Shown piece after piece: positions 9,315 through 18,150 of a DNA stretch of 64,000 nt. The position numbers and the translations under genes were made by a program. Every line of letters begins with the position of its first letter. Within the stretch, counting starts at the first letter, position 1. The DNA comes from Flocculibacter collagenilyticus. GTDB lineage: Bacteria; Pseudomonadota; Gammaproteobacteria; Enterobacterales; Alteromonadaceae. The stretch spans positions 3,038,001-3,102,000 of the forward strand of contig NZ_CP059888.1 in assembly GCF_016469335.1 (NCBI RefSeq), given 5' to 3'. The notes under the pieces are model-generated. The model saw nothing but the letters and a program-made list of their open reading frames with translations, was not told the origin of the DNA and did not search any database.

Positions 9315-9860
9315 ATGAAACAACTTGTATTAACTGTTATTGGTCCTGACAAACCAGGATTAGTAGACTCTCTTTCCAAAACAGTACTTGAAAACCATGG
9401 TAATTGGTTAGCAAGTAATTTATCTCACTTAGCGGGTCATTTTGCTGGCATAGTACAAGTAGAAGTTGATGAAACGCATTTACAAACATTGCAAGATGCA
9501 CTTGCATCCCTTGAAGACTTATCAGTAAAAGTTGAACTTGGTGCACAAGCGCTTATCTCTGATGTAGAAAAACTAACCTTAGTGATCACAGGTAATGACA
9601 GACCCGGCATTGTGCAAGAACTGTCAAGTGTTATCCAGCATAAAGGCGCTAATATTTTACACTTTACTAGTAAACAGCAAAGCGCACCTAATTGGGGCTC
9701 ACCTATCTTTAACGCACAAGCTACTGTTACGTTACCTAAGGGTATGGATGCTGATGAGGTCATTTCTGCACTTGAGTCCATTGCTAACGATATTTTTGTT
9801 GAAGCAGAAGTCGATGAAAGTGATTCACACGCTTATCAACCAAGTGAAGCATCAGCATAA
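9315..9860 (+). CDS. GcvR-like protein with two ACT domains
   Basis: 181-residue cytoplasmic protein built from two ACT domains (about 1-80 and 85-170), each opening with the ACT ligand-loop signature: VIGPDKPGLVDSLSK and VITGNDRPGIVQELS. Length and layout match the GcvR family, whose E. coli member represses the glycine-cleavage operon by binding the activator GcvA. No gcvA or gcv gene is in the window. It is divergent from pstC and precedes ppk on the same strand. The ribosome site is weak. A role in phosphate metabolism would be guesswork. Confidence 0.85.
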   Translation: MKQLVLTVIGPDKPGLVDSLSKTVLENHGNWLASNLSHLAGHFAGIVQVEVDETHLQTLQDALASLEDLSVKVELGAQALISDVEKLTLVITGNDRPGIVQELSSVIQHKGANILHFTSKQQSAPNWGSPIFNAQATVTLPKGMDADEVISALESIANDIFVEAEVDESDSHAYQPSEASA

Positions 9861-9901
9861 TACACACTCGCTTGACTAGACTGTCCGCGATTAACTCTCT
9901 C

Positions 9902-9932
9902 AGTCACATCATCAATTAGCTATGATGTGACT
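9902..9932 (+). repeat. Perfect 11-bp inverted repeat between the ACT gene and ppk
   Basis: Arms AGTCACATCAT (9902-9912) and ATGATGTGACT (9922-9932) with a 9-nt loop, 41 bp after the stop of the ACT-domain gene. There is no T-tract on either strand, so it is either a weak or Rho-assisted terminator or a protein-binding site. The rest of 9861-10117 shows nothing further recognisable; no paired Pho heptamers are seen before ppk. Confidence 0.5.
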
Positions 9933-10117
9933 TACTGTACACATCGCACATACCGTACATACTAAACCTACTATACTCACCCTACTTTGCTTCTTTTTCC
10001 ATTTACATATTTTCGACAGCCTAGCTTAAACGCATAAACCGTCTAAAATTTATTACATTACGCTTCCAAAACAAATAATCGCTTATAAACCGCTCTAATA
10101 ATAACGAGGCTAATTGT

Positions 10118-12247
10118 ATGCCAAACGATAGCCAACAACCATTTTCAGCACAATCTGTTACCTCTCAGCAGCGCTATTTTCCAAAAGAGTTAAGCTGGTT
10201 ATCTTTTAATGAACGTGTATTACAGGAAGCTGAAGATCCTGTTAATCCGGTAATTGAACGCGTTCGATTTTTAGGTATTTTTTCCAGTAACTTAGATGAG
10301 TTTTTTCGTGTTCGCGTATCACAAGTTAAACGGAAGATTTTACTGGGTAATCTGCGCCAAAGTGAATTCGACTTTAATCAAGAAGTGCTACTTAATGATA
10401 TTCAAAAGAAAGTATTAGTGTTACACCAGAAATTTAATCAAATTTTTGAAGATGTCATGAAAGAGCTAACAGCCAACTTTATAGAAATTGTTAGCGCTGA
10501 TTCACTCTCTAACGAACAAAGTAAATGGCTAGCACAATTTTTTAAAGATAAGGTACTACGGTTTATATCCCCAATTATCGTTACCGATGCCTTAGATTTA
10601 ATTAGCTGCCTTGAAGACCATTTAACGTACTTTTTTGTTGAAATGGACAACGAAAGTAAGCAAACGTACGCCGTGATTGAAATCCCAAGTGAAGATATGA
10701 ATCGCTTTGTGCAATTGCCTACATCATCAAAAATGAGCACTAAACAATTTATTCTATTAGATGACGTAGTTTGCCACTTTCTACATGCTATTTTTAAGGG
10801 CTTATTTCAGTTTGAACGAATTAGCGCTTATTCATTTAAAGTGACAAGAGATGCAGCTTACGATATCAAGGATGAGGTTGACGAAGGCATATTAGGTAAA
10901 ATATCTAAAAGCTTGAAGCAGCGCTTAACAGCAGAGCCAGTGCGAGCAGTATATGAGCAAAGTATGCCTGAACGAATGCTTAAAATGCTTAAAAAAAAGC
11001 TCAAGCTAACATCTTACGATTCGCTTACCGCAGGTGGACATTATCGTAATTTTAAAGACTTTATTAATTTTCCCAATATCGGCAAAAACCATTTAGAATT
11101 TCCAAAGCTACCCGCTATCGAAAGTAAAGCGTTCACTCGCCACAGCACAGTATTTGAGGCGATTAGTCAAAGCGACATCCTGCTCTATTACCCATATCAT
11201 AAGTTTAAACATTTCACCGAATTCATTCGCCAAGCCTCATTCGATCCTAAGGTCACTCATATTCGACTAAATATTTATCGCGTAGCCAAAAAATCACGCA
11301 TTATTGGCTCATTAAAAGACGCGGTGCGCAACGGCAAACAAGTCACTGTGGTGGTTGAACTGCGCGCACGCTTTGACGAAGAAGCCAATATTCAATGGGC
11401 AAGAGTCATGCAAGAAGCTGGCGTGACTGTTTTGTTTGGTATCCCTTCATTAAAAGTACATTGCAAGCTCTGTTTAGTTACCCGTAAAGAAAAAAAGCAA
11501 TTAGTAAACTATGCGCATATCGGCACAGGGAACTTTCATGAAAAAAACGCCAAAATATATACCGACTTCAGCCTGTTTACCAAAGATCCATTCATTACTC
11601 AGGAAGTAGATAGTGTTTTTAAATTTATTTCTCATAGCTTTAAGCGCTTTGAATTTAAACACCTGCTCTTATCACCACTAAACGCACGAGATGGATTAAA
11701 TACATTAATTGATAATGAAATTAGCCAAGCAAAACAAGGCAAACCGAGCGGTATTAAATTAAAAGTAAACAACCTTGTAGATAAGCAATTAATCGATAAA
11801 TTGTATGAGGCAAGCTCAGCAGGTGTCCCTATAAAGTTATTAGTGCGTGGCATGGTTTCACTGGTACCAAATATTCCTAATGTAAGTGAAAACATCACTG
11901 TTATGAGTATTGTTGACCGATTTTTAGAACACCCTAGAGTGATGGTGTTTGAAAATAATGGGTCACCTAAAGTATTTATTTCTTCGGCTGACTGGATGCG
12001 TAGAAACATAGATGAGCGTGTTGAAGTGGCAGTACCAATTTACAATGAGAAATTGAAAACACGCATTCTTGACCTATTAGATATTCAATTTAACGATACC
12101 GTTAAAGCAAGAGTGATCGATTCACAGCAACAAAATTGCTATTTGTCAGCAGTCGAAATGCCTGAAAGGCAAGCATTTCAGTCACCTAAAAAAGCGATAC
12201 GTTCCCAAGTAGAAATTTACAATTATATAAAGCGATTAGAGTCATAG
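10118..12247 (+). CDS. ppk1: Polyphosphate kinase 1
   Basis: Reversibly polymerises the gamma-phosphate of ATP into polyphosphate. The 709-residue protein has all PPK1 parts: N-terminal domain opening RYFPKELSWLSFNERVLQEA, the head domain, and two PLD-like C-terminal domains. The autophosphorylated histidine is in KVHCKLCL (about His448), followed by the conserved IGTGNFHEKNAKIYTDF segment. It is followed 96 bp later by ppx on the same strand, the usual ppk-ppx pair, and lies between the pst operon and pstS, tying polyphosphate storage to phosphate uptake. Confidence 0.98.
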   Translation: MPNDSQQPFSAQSVTSQQRYFPKELSWLSFNERVLQEAEDPVNPVIERVRFLGIFSSNLDEFFRVRVSQVKRKILLGNLRQSEFDFNQEVLLNDIQKKVLVLHQKFNQIFEDVMKELTANFIEIVSADSLSNEQSKWLAQFFKDKVLRFISPIIVTDALDLISCLEDHLTYFFVEMDNESKQTYAVIEIPSEDMNRFVQLPTSSKMSTKQFILLDDVVCHFLHAIFKGLFQFERISAYSFKVTRDAAYDIKDEVDEGILGKISKSLKQRLTAEPVRAVYEQSMPERMLKMLKKKLKLTSYDSLTAGGHYRNFKDFINFPNIGKNHLEFPKLPAIESKAFTRHSTVFEAISQSDILLYYPYHKFKHFTEFIRQASFDPKVTHIRLNIYRVAKKSRIIGSLKDAVRNGKQVTVVVELRARFDEEANIQWARVMQEAGVTVLFGIPSLKVHCKLCLVTRKEKKQLVNYAHIGTGNFHEKNAKIYTDFSLFTKDPFITQEVDSVFKFISHSFKRFEFKHLLLSPLNARDGLNTLIDNEISQAKQGKPSGIKLKVNNLVDKQLIDKLYEASSAGVPIKLLVRGMVSLVPNIPNVSENITVMSIVDRFLEHPRVMVFENNGSPKVFISSADWMRRNIDERVEVAVPIYNEKLKTRILDLLDIQFNDTVKARVIDSQQQNCYLSAVEMPERQAFQSPKKAIRSQVEIYNYIKRLES

Positions 12248-12343
12248 CGTTGTATCTTATAAAAATACAAGTGATTGCTACTAAACAGTTATATAAAAAA
12301 CTGCTAAAGTGCGGCGATATATATTCCACTAACTGTATAACGA

Positions 12344-13858
12344 ATGACAAGTAAACCATTACGCCACGAGCGCGATATTAATACAGTTGCCGCTGTAGAT
12401 TTAGGCTCTAACAGCTTCCATTTAGTGCTCGCTCGCTTTATCGATCAAGACGTACAAATTCTTCACCGTGAAAAGCAAAAAGTAAAACTTGCATCTGGCC
12501 TTGATGAGAATAACGTACTCGACGAAGAAGCAATGCAACGTGGTTTAAAAGCACTAAGCTATTTTGCAGATACATTACAAGGCTTTCCCCTTCAAAATGT
12601 AAGAGTAGTAGCTACCTATTCTTTACGTACCGCCATTAATGCCAATACTTTTATTAGCCGTGCAGCTGACATTTTCCCTTACCCTATTGAAGTTATTTCA
12701 GGACAAGAAGAGGCACGCTTAATTTATCAAGGTGTTGCTAACTCGGTGCATTCTCTTGGGCAAAGATTAGTTATCGATATAGGTGGTGGCAGCACCGAGC
12801 TAGTTATCGGTGAGGCCTTTACGCCAATAGCACAAAGCAGCCGAAATGTAGGTTGTGTTAGCTTAACGGATAAATATTTTGCTGACGGCGCTATTACTGC
12901 AGAAGCATTCCAACAAGCCATACTACTTGCCCAGCAAGAGCTAGAACCCATTCTTGAAAAATATCAATCTCTTGGTTGGCAACACTGTTTTGGTACTTCT
13001 GGTGCGGTAAAGTCAATCTGTGATATTCACGAAGCTGAAGGTATGTCAGATGGCAGCTTAACCCTCTCGTCCCTCAAGGCATTGCAACAAAGAGTTCAAA
13101 CGGTTGATCACATTGATCAGGTTAATCTTAACGGGTTAGCAGAAGACCGACGCTCTATTTTATGTGGCGGTTTAGCTATATTGCTCGCCGCATTTGACAT
13201 GTTTAATATTAAACGAATGCGCTTTGCCGATAAGGCGCTACGTGAAGGTGTACTTTACCAAATGGTAGAGCATGATGAGCAAGGTGATATTCGTGAGCGT
13301 GCGGTAAACAGCTTAGCAACGCGCTTTGATACTGACACTGCTCACGCCAGCAGAGTGGAACAAACAGCCATGTCCTTGTTTGATCAAGTCAAAACAAGTT
13401 GGCAACTGAATGGCTCTCCAGAGCTTAAACTATTATTAAAGTGGGCCTGCCAATTACACGAAGTCGGTTTACATATTAATGCATCTAGCGTGCATCGCCA
13501 CTCAGCTTACATCATCGCTAACTCTCCACTTTCTGGCTTTAACGTTGAGCAACAGAATATATTGGCAGCATTGGTAAGAATGTATCGTAAAAAGGTAAAG
13601 CTGCATTTGCTACCGCAACTTACCAATTACAAAGCACCGCAGGTTCATCGCTTACTTGCCATTTTTCGTCTAGCGTCGTTACTTAGCCAAAAACGTCAGG
13701 ATCAGTATTTGCCGCAGTACAGCTTTAGTGCAAAAGACAACGCATGTAAACTCACACTGCCTCAGCAGTGGTTAACTAAGCAAGCGCTATTAAAAGCAGA
13801 TTTAGAAAATGAAATAATACAGTTACAAAAATTAGGAATTGAATTAAGCGTTAACTAG
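12344..13858 (+). CDS. ppx: Exopolyphosphatase (Ppx/GppA family)
   Basis: Removes terminal phosphate from polyphosphate, and members may also hydrolyse pppGpp. 504 residues, matching E. coli Ppx (513). The ASKHA-fold phosphate loops are visible: AVDLGSNSFHLVLA (about 17-30), the VIDIGGGSTELVIG loop (about 143-156), and the C-terminal HD-like domain with CQLHEVGLHIN. It lies directly after ppk. The pair lets the cell balance polyphosphate synthesis and use. GppA is the alternative assignment, but linkage to ppk favours Ppx. Confidence 0.95.
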   Translation: MTSKPLRHERDINTVAAVDLGSNSFHLVLARFIDQDVQILHREKQKVKLASGLDENNVLDEEAMQRGLKALSYFADTLQGFPLQNVRVVATYSLRTAINANTFISRAADIFPYPIEVISGQEEARLIYQGVANSVHSLGQRLVIDIGGGSTELVIGEAFTPIAQSSRNVGCVSLTDKYFADGAITAEAFQQAILLAQQELEPILEKYQSLGWQHCFGTSGAVKSICDIHEAEGMSDGSLTLSSLKALQQRVQTVDHIDQVNLNGLAEDRRSILCGGLAILLAAFDMFNIKRMRFADKALREGVLYQMVEHDEQGDIRERAVNSLATRFDTDTAHASRVEQTAMSLFDQVKTSWQLNGSPELKLLLKWACQLHEVGLHINASSVHRHSAYIIANSPLSGFNVEQQNILAALVRMYRKKVKLHLLPQLTNYKAPQVHRLLAIFRLASLLSQKRQDQYLPQYSFSAKDNACKLTLPQQWLTKQALLKADLENEIIQLQKLGIELSVN

Positions 13859-13880
13859 CTCAGGCTTTTCAAATTAAAAA

Positions 13881-13900
13881 TGCCCCAGCAAGCTGGGGCA
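13881..13900 (-). terminator. Intrinsic terminator after pstS
   Basis: GC-rich arms TGCCCCAGC / GCTGGGGCA (13881-13889 and 13892-13900). On the minus strand a TTTTTAATTT tail follows (13880-13871), so it ends the pstS transcript. The hairpin also lies just past the ppx stop, but there is no T-tract in that direction. Confidence 0.85.
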
Positions 13901-13980
13901 ACAGGTTGGTACTAGTTTTAGCTAGTATTTATACAGTCCTTGTATTTTTACATTAAACAACGTGCTTACAACAAGTTAGG

Positions 13981-14949
13981 CTAAAGTAAGCCTAACTTTT
14001 TCATTTCTTTTTGCGCTACCTTAGCAGGCAAAGGAATGTATCCGTCTTTTTCAACAATTTTTTGACCGTCTTTAGACAAAATCATTTTTAAGAATTCTTG
14101 TTCCATTGGTGAAAGCGGTTTATTAGGATGCTTGTTCACATAAACATATAGGAAGCGTGATAACGGATACTTGCCCGAAACCGCATTATTCATTGTTGCA
14201 TCAACATATTCACCGCCTTTTTTCGCAAGCGCAACAGCACGAACGCCTGACGTTTTATAGCCAATTCCTGAATACCCAATTGCATTCAATGATGCTGATA
14301 CTGATTGCACAACAGACGCAGAGCCAGGCTGTTCATTTACCGTATTTTTAAAGTCGCCTTTACAAAGGGCTTTTTTCTTAAAGTATCCGTATGTGCCAGA
14401 AACAGAGTTACGACCAAATAACTGAACGTCTTTGTTTGTCCACTCACCATTTAAGCCCAAGTCACCCCAGCGCGTTACTTTGTTGCCCGAGCCACACTTT
14501 AGTGTAGAAGAGAATACTGCATCTACGTCGTTAATTGATAAACCTTGAATTGGGTTATCTTTATGAACAAATACTGCCAATGCATCAATTGCAACGCGAA
14601 CAGGTGTTGGTTTATAGCCATGGCGTTTTTCAAATGCTTCTTTTTCTTTTGACTTCATCTTGCGGCTCATTGGACCAAACTGAGAAGTACCTTCAGTTAG
14701 TGCTGGTGGCGCTGTAGATGAGCCCGCAGCTTGAATTTGCACATTTACATTAGGGTATGAACGCTTATACTCTTCAGCCCAAAATGTCATCATGTTTGCT
14801 AACGTGTCTGAACCAACCGATGATAAGTTGCCCGAAATACCACTGGTTTTTTCATATTCTGGTAAGTTTGCATCAACGGCCATCGCTTGGCTTGAGATCA
14901 TCGTTGCAGCAGCAAAACCTAATGCACTGACTAAAGTTTTAAGTTTCAT
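13981..14949 (-). CDS. pstS: Periplasmic phosphate-binding protein PstS
   Basis: Binds phosphate in the periplasm and delivers it to PstCAB. The protein has a clear signal peptide ([24 protein letters not shown]) and 322 residues in total, of the shorter PstS subfamily. Phosphate-contacting loops are visible: GSDTLANMM near residue 46, [12 protein letters not shown] near 73 and [13 protein letters not shown]. The start at 14949 has TGGAG upstream and begins the signal peptide directly; the in-frame ATG at 14985 would add 12 residues before it and is less likely. Transcribed alone, about 5 kb from its permease genes, from its own Pho box. Confidence 0.96.
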   Translation of the reverse strand: MKLKTLVSALGFAAATMISSQAMAVDANLPEYEKTSGISGNLSSVGSDTLANMMTFWAEEYKRSYPNVNVQIQAAGSSTAPPALTEGTSQFGPMSRKMKSKEKEAFEKRHGYKPTPVRVAIDALAVFVHKDNPIQGLSINDVDAVFSSTLKCGSGNKVTRWGDLGLNGEWTNKDVQLFGRNSVSGTYGYFKKKALCKGDFKNTVNEQPGSASVVQSVSASLNAIGYSGIGYKTSGVRAVALAKKGGEYVDATMNNAVSGKYPLSRFLYVYVNKHPNKPLSPMEQEFLKMILSKDGQKIVEKDGYIPLPAKVAQKEMKKLGLL

Positions 14950-15024
14950 TATAAGCTCCATACATTGGAAGATTAATTGAGCCACTTCAGGATATTTGAA
15001 GTAGCAAGCAAGTTTATGCGCTCA

Positions 15025-15058
15025 AGTGTAGATACTATTTATGACATAAATGTGACAA
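15025..15058 (-). promoter_or_regulatory. Pho box and -10 of pstS
   Basis: On the minus strand TTGTCAC-ATTT-ATGTCAT (15058-15041) gives two heptamers 11 bp apart with 5/7 and 6/7 matches to CTGTCAT. TACACT (15030-15025, 4/6 to TATAAT) starts exactly 10 bp downstream, the spacing typical of PhoB-activated promoters. The pstS ATG is 75 bp further on. Confidence 0.82.
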
Positions 15059-15081
15059 ATGAAACTTTGATGAAATATTCT

Positions 15082-16014
15082 TTAATTCTTAATTGTTTGC
15101 TGAAGCTCAATGTCACATAGTTGCGTGTAAATATAATCAATACACAGCTTAACTTTTGTAATCTGATACTTAGATTTCAAAAACAACATAAACACGCCCA
15201 CATCACCACCGGGGCTAACTGATACTGGGAACTCTGTAGGCACATTCACTAACTCCCCTGAAGCCAAATAGTTAGCAACGCTCCACTTAGGCACGCATGC
15301 AATACCACGACCATTAATCAACGCTTGCTCAAATACACTGCCATTATTACTAATTAAACTGGGTGCTAAGGGCAATTTCTGCCAATCTAACTCATTCATA
15401 TACCAGTCTATAATGCCCGAAGGTGCACGATACTGAAGTGTGTTAACTTGCAATAGTTGCGCTTTAGATAAGGGTAACGCATCAGTACCTAAGGTAGCCA
15501 AATACTGTGGAGAACTAACTAATATAAATTCATTGTTAGATAGCCGCTTTGCGATTAAATGTTCATCAGGTGCAAATCCGCCGCGAATCGCAATATCAAC
15601 AGGATCTTGCCCTAGCGAAATAAGTTCATCGCTGTAGTGCAAATCGAAAATAATTTTAGGATAAAGTTTATTAAACTCTAACAAAATGGGGGTTAATCGC
15701 TTTTCACCATATGTCGGCATGCAACTTATTGAAATAACTCCAGCAGGTGCCTCTAGCTGCTGACTGATCATGACATCGGCTTCATCTAAACGCTGAATGC
15801 CTTCACATATCATAGAGTAGTAACGTTGCCCAAGTTCAGTAAGATGCACTTGGCGAGTACTACGCTGCAATAATTCAACACCAATTAGTGTTTCTAAGTC
15901 CCTTACCCGCCTTGAAATTGACGATGCAGGTACATCAAATTCATTAGCAGCTAATGTAAAACTTCCTAGTTCAGCCACGCGTTTAAAATATTTAAGCCCT
16001 CGTAATTTATCCAT
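15082..16014 (-). CDS. LysR family transcriptional regulator
   Basis: 310 residues. The N-terminal winged helix-turn-helix is typical of LysR proteins (GSFTLAANEFDVPASSISRRVRDLE, residues 17-41), followed by a periplasmic-binding-like effector domain with ISISCMPTYGEKRL near residue 95. The subfamily resembles CrgA/DsdC-type regulators with a PASSISRR recognition helix. It is divergent from the oxidoreductase gene at 16157, so autorepression and control of that neighbour are likely by the usual LysR logic. A TTGC-N7-GCAA dyad lies between them at 16042-16056. The ligand is unknown. Confidence 0.9.
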   Translation of the reverse strand: MDKLRGLKYFKRVAELGSFTLAANEFDVPASSISRRVRDLETLIGVELLQRSTRQVHLTELGQRYYSMICEGIQRLDEADVMISQQLEAPAGVISISCMPTYGEKRLTPILLEFNKLYPKIIFDLHYSDELISLGQDPVDIAIRGGFAPDEHLIAKRLSNNEFILVSSPQYLATLGTDALPLSKAQLLQVNTLQYRAPSGIIDWYMNELDWQKLPLAPSLISNNGSVFEQALINGRGIACVPKWSVANYLASGELVNVPTEFPVSVSPGGDVGVFMLFLKSKYQITKVKLCIDYIYTQLCDIELQQTIKN

Positions 16015-16041
16015 TCTTTTTCCATTAAAAAATCAGCTTTA

Positions 16042-16056
16042 TTGCCTTTTAAGCAA
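16042..16056. promoter_or_regulatory. T-N11-A type dyad, candidate LysR operator
   Basis: TTGCCTTTTAAGCAA, an interrupted dyad (TTGC/GCAA) of the T-N11-A form bound by LysR proteins, in the intergenic space between the divergent LysR and oxidoreductase genes. The position fits; there is no other proof. Confidence 0.4.
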
Positions 16057-16156
16057 AAGTGTATATCAAAAGTGCCTATTTTTCTTAAGCCTTTTGCCTC
16101 TTAACATATCGCTCAACTTATCAAATTATTTGTTTACAGTATTAGGAACACACATC

Positions 16157-17161
16157 ATGCAAGCATTACAGTTAACTCAATATGGTGATATTGACGCAAG
16201 TTTATCGTTTAACACTATTGCCAAACCAACAATTACAAGCTCACAAGTATTGGTTAAGGTAAATGCGTCTAGTATTAATCCAGTAGATTATAAGGTGGTC
16301 AATGGTAACTTTAAGGCTCTGATTAAACTTGAACTACCTAGTGGCTTAGGTTTTGATTTAAGTGGTGAAGTCGTTGACGTTGGCTCAGCAGTATCTAACT
16401 TTAACATTGGCGACCAAGTGTTTGCCCGAGTCAGTGAAGAACAAATAGGCACCTTAGCTGAATATGCAGTAGTTGAACATGAACACCTAGCACTAAAACC
16501 TGTTGCTTTATCACATACTGAAGCTGCCAGCATACCATTGGTTGGCTTAACGTCCTTACAGGCTATGATTAACATTGGTAAGCTTAAAAAAGGCGACAAA
16601 GTATTGATTCATGCAGGTTCAGGTGGCATTGGCTCAATGGCTATTCAATTGGCTAAAGCACACGGCGCTTATGTCGCTACTACCACCAGCACCAACAATG
16701 TTGAATGGGTAAAACAACTCGGCGCAGACCGCGTGATCGATTACAAAAAGCAAAACTATATCGAGTTAATTAATGAGTTTGACTTAGTGTATGACACGCT
16801 CGGTGGAGAATATACTAAAGACGCCTTTCGAGTTATTAAACAAGGTGGGCGAGTTGTCTCGATTGTAGGTGATTTAGATCCTCAAACCATAGATGAGTTT
16901 GGTGTGAACTGGTTCATTAGCACCCTATTGAAGTTTAAGTCTCGTAAAATTATGAAACTGGCTAAAAATAAGTCTGCACTATATCGTATGGTAATTATGC
17001 GACCTAACGGTGAGCAACTAACTAAACTTGGCGAATTATACCAAGATCAAATTATCAAACCGATTATTGATAAAGTTTACTCTTTTAGTGAAAGCAAAAA
17101 AGCGCTGAGTTATTTAGCGACGGGGCGCGCAAAGGGAAAGGTTGTGGTAAACATTGATTAG
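16157..17161 (+). CDS. NADP-dependent oxidoreductase, zinc-free MDR / quinone reductase family
   Basis: 334 residues from the ATG at 16157, which has AGGA at 9 nt. An earlier in-frame TTG (16094) adds a non-conserved stretch and is rejected. GroES-like domain at 1-120, then a Rossmann fold with HAGSGGIGSMAIQLAKAHGA (about residues 149-168) and the NADP-binding region TTTSTNN. The zinc ligands of classical alcohol dehydrogenases are absent, as in quinone oxidoreductases. It probably reduces quinones or enals with NADPH; the substrate is not predictable. Divergent from the LysR gene, its likely regulator. Confidence 0.88.
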   Translation: MQALQLTQYGDIDASLSFNTIAKPTITSSQVLVKVNASSINPVDYKVVNGNFKALIKLELPSGLGFDLSGEVVDVGSAVSNFNIGDQVFARVSEEQIGTLAEYAVVEHEHLALKPVALSHTEAASIPLVGLTSLQAMINIGKLKKGDKVLIHAGSGGIGSMAIQLAKAHGAYVATTTSTNNVEWVKQLGADRVIDYKKQNYIELINEFDLVYDTLGGEYTKDAFRVIKQGGRVVSIVGDLDPQTIDEFGVNWFISTLLKFKSRKIMKLAKNKSALYRMVIMRPNGEQLTKLGELYQDQIIKPIIDKVYSFSESKKALSYLATGRAKGKVVVNID

Positions 17162-17177
17162 TTCTGAGTGATTGCAC

Positions 17178-17205
17178 AATGCATTGGGTTCCTACTCAAT
17201 GCATT
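17178..17205 (+). repeat. Hairpin downstream of the oxidoreductase gene; rest of 17162-17461 is featureless
   Basis: Arms AATGCATTG (17178-17186) and CAATGCATT (17197-17205), extendable by three pairs including one G-T, leaving a 4-nt loop. It begins 17 bp after the stop. The following CAAGTTTATT is only weakly T-rich, so this may be a weak terminator. In the remaining AT-rich 250 bp before the next gene nothing else was recognised beyond the AGGAGA ribosome site of the next gene. Confidence 0.5.
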
Positions 17206-17461
17206 CAAGTTTATTAAATAGCTATTACAGGCAATAGAAAAATGCCAGCAACTTTTTATTTAACATTGCGGTTTTATCTGTAATTGAACTATAACTTATT
17301 AAATAGCGATAACTTATTTAGCGGTCTAGCTGAAATGACGGAATGCACATTAATTAATGATGTGTAAAATTTCATAATAGGTAACAACTACAATTTGTTT
17401 TGCGTTTTTAACGCTAACCACCCCAATTAACAAATACCATCTCATATCAGGAGAAAATATA

Positions 17462-17917
17462 ATGAAGAACCGTGGTAGTTTACTTTACTTGCCTGTGATT
17501 ATTTTTGGCATGACGCAGACCAATTCTTCAGTTGCTATTGAACCGCTGACACAAAAAGAATTATATGGTTTATGTAAAAATTTTCAGGTAGATAGTGAAA
17601 GCAGCGAGAGCCAGCAATGCATTCGTTATATAAAAGGCTTTATCGATGGAGCTGTAGCTATTGATTCTGGGATAACTTCCGATCCTCAAGCTGATAAACG
17701 TTTGACCTTTTCTGAACGTGCGTTCAAAACTCGTATAAATAACCGCTTAAATAGGTATGCTGCACCTGTAAGTAATGACTTTTGCCTAGGGAAACCTGTC
17801 CCAATTAAAGAAGTTATAAATAAAGTAGCCTACAACCTTTTGAGCAAATCTGACTCTGATGAGTTAGCGTTATTTGTGGTTTACACTACTTTGCGCCAAG
17901 AATATCCGTGCAAGTAA
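17462..17917 (+). CDS. Small exported Rap1a/Tai-like domain protein
   Basis: 151 residues with an N-terminal hydrophobic leader (about 5-26) ending near VAIEP. The body matches the Rap1a/Tai pattern: LCKNF, then CIRYIKGFIDG (helix after the second Cys), FCLGKPVPIKEVINKVAYNLL, and a C-terminal LRQEYPC. The four spaced cysteines (LC, QC, FC, PC) suggest two periplasmic disulfides. Rap1a/Tai proteins include immunity proteins for type VI amidase effectors, but many genomes carry solitary copies of unknown role, and no effector is adjacent here. Strong AGGAGA ribosome site. The immunity function is not supported by context. Confidence 0.75.
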   Translation: MKNRGSLLYLPVIIFGMTQTNSSVAIEPLTQKELYGLCKNFQVDSESSESQQCIRYIKGFIDGAVAIDSGITSDPQADKRLTFSERAFKTRINNRLNRYAAPVSNDFCLGKPVPIKEVINKVAYNLLSKSDSDELALFVVYTTLRQEYPCK

Positions 17918-18098
17918 ACATGCTAAATTGTAAATTTAATTAGATATCGACATAGCTAGTTTATATTACCAACGCCGGAATTTAGTACAAAAAACATAGT
18001 ATGTAAATCTCTATATTGTAAGTAGTAGGCTAACTCTGAAGCACAGCACTCTTGAAGAGATAGCCCTCTATGGAGGAGGTTGACAGTGAACGAAAAAC

Positions 18099-18143
18099 CG
18101 GATTAAGAAGTCTAGGCGTTCTCGTTCAAAACTACTTAATCCG
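18099..18143 (-). terminator. Terminator hairpin after the DUF885 gene, with interlocked second repeat
   Basis: Arms 18099-18111 and 18131-18143 pair over 13 positions with one mismatch (core CGGATTAAG / CTTAATCCG). On the minus strand GGTTTTTCG follows, so it can end the DUF885 transcript. A second repeat TGAACGA (18087-18093) / TCGTTCA (18122-18128) interlocks with it, one arm being inside the loop. This gives pseudoknot topology. Confidence 0.65.
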
Positions 18144-18150
18144 TATAAAT

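Noticed and set aside
9437-9781. Minus-strand frame of 114 codons inside the GcvR-like gene
   Set aside because: Antisense to a clear double-ACT protein; no ribosome site and a Cys/Ser-rich composition typical of shadow frames.
9880-10117. Pho box upstream of ppk
   Set aside because: No pair of CTGTCAT-like heptamers at 11-bp spacing could be found.
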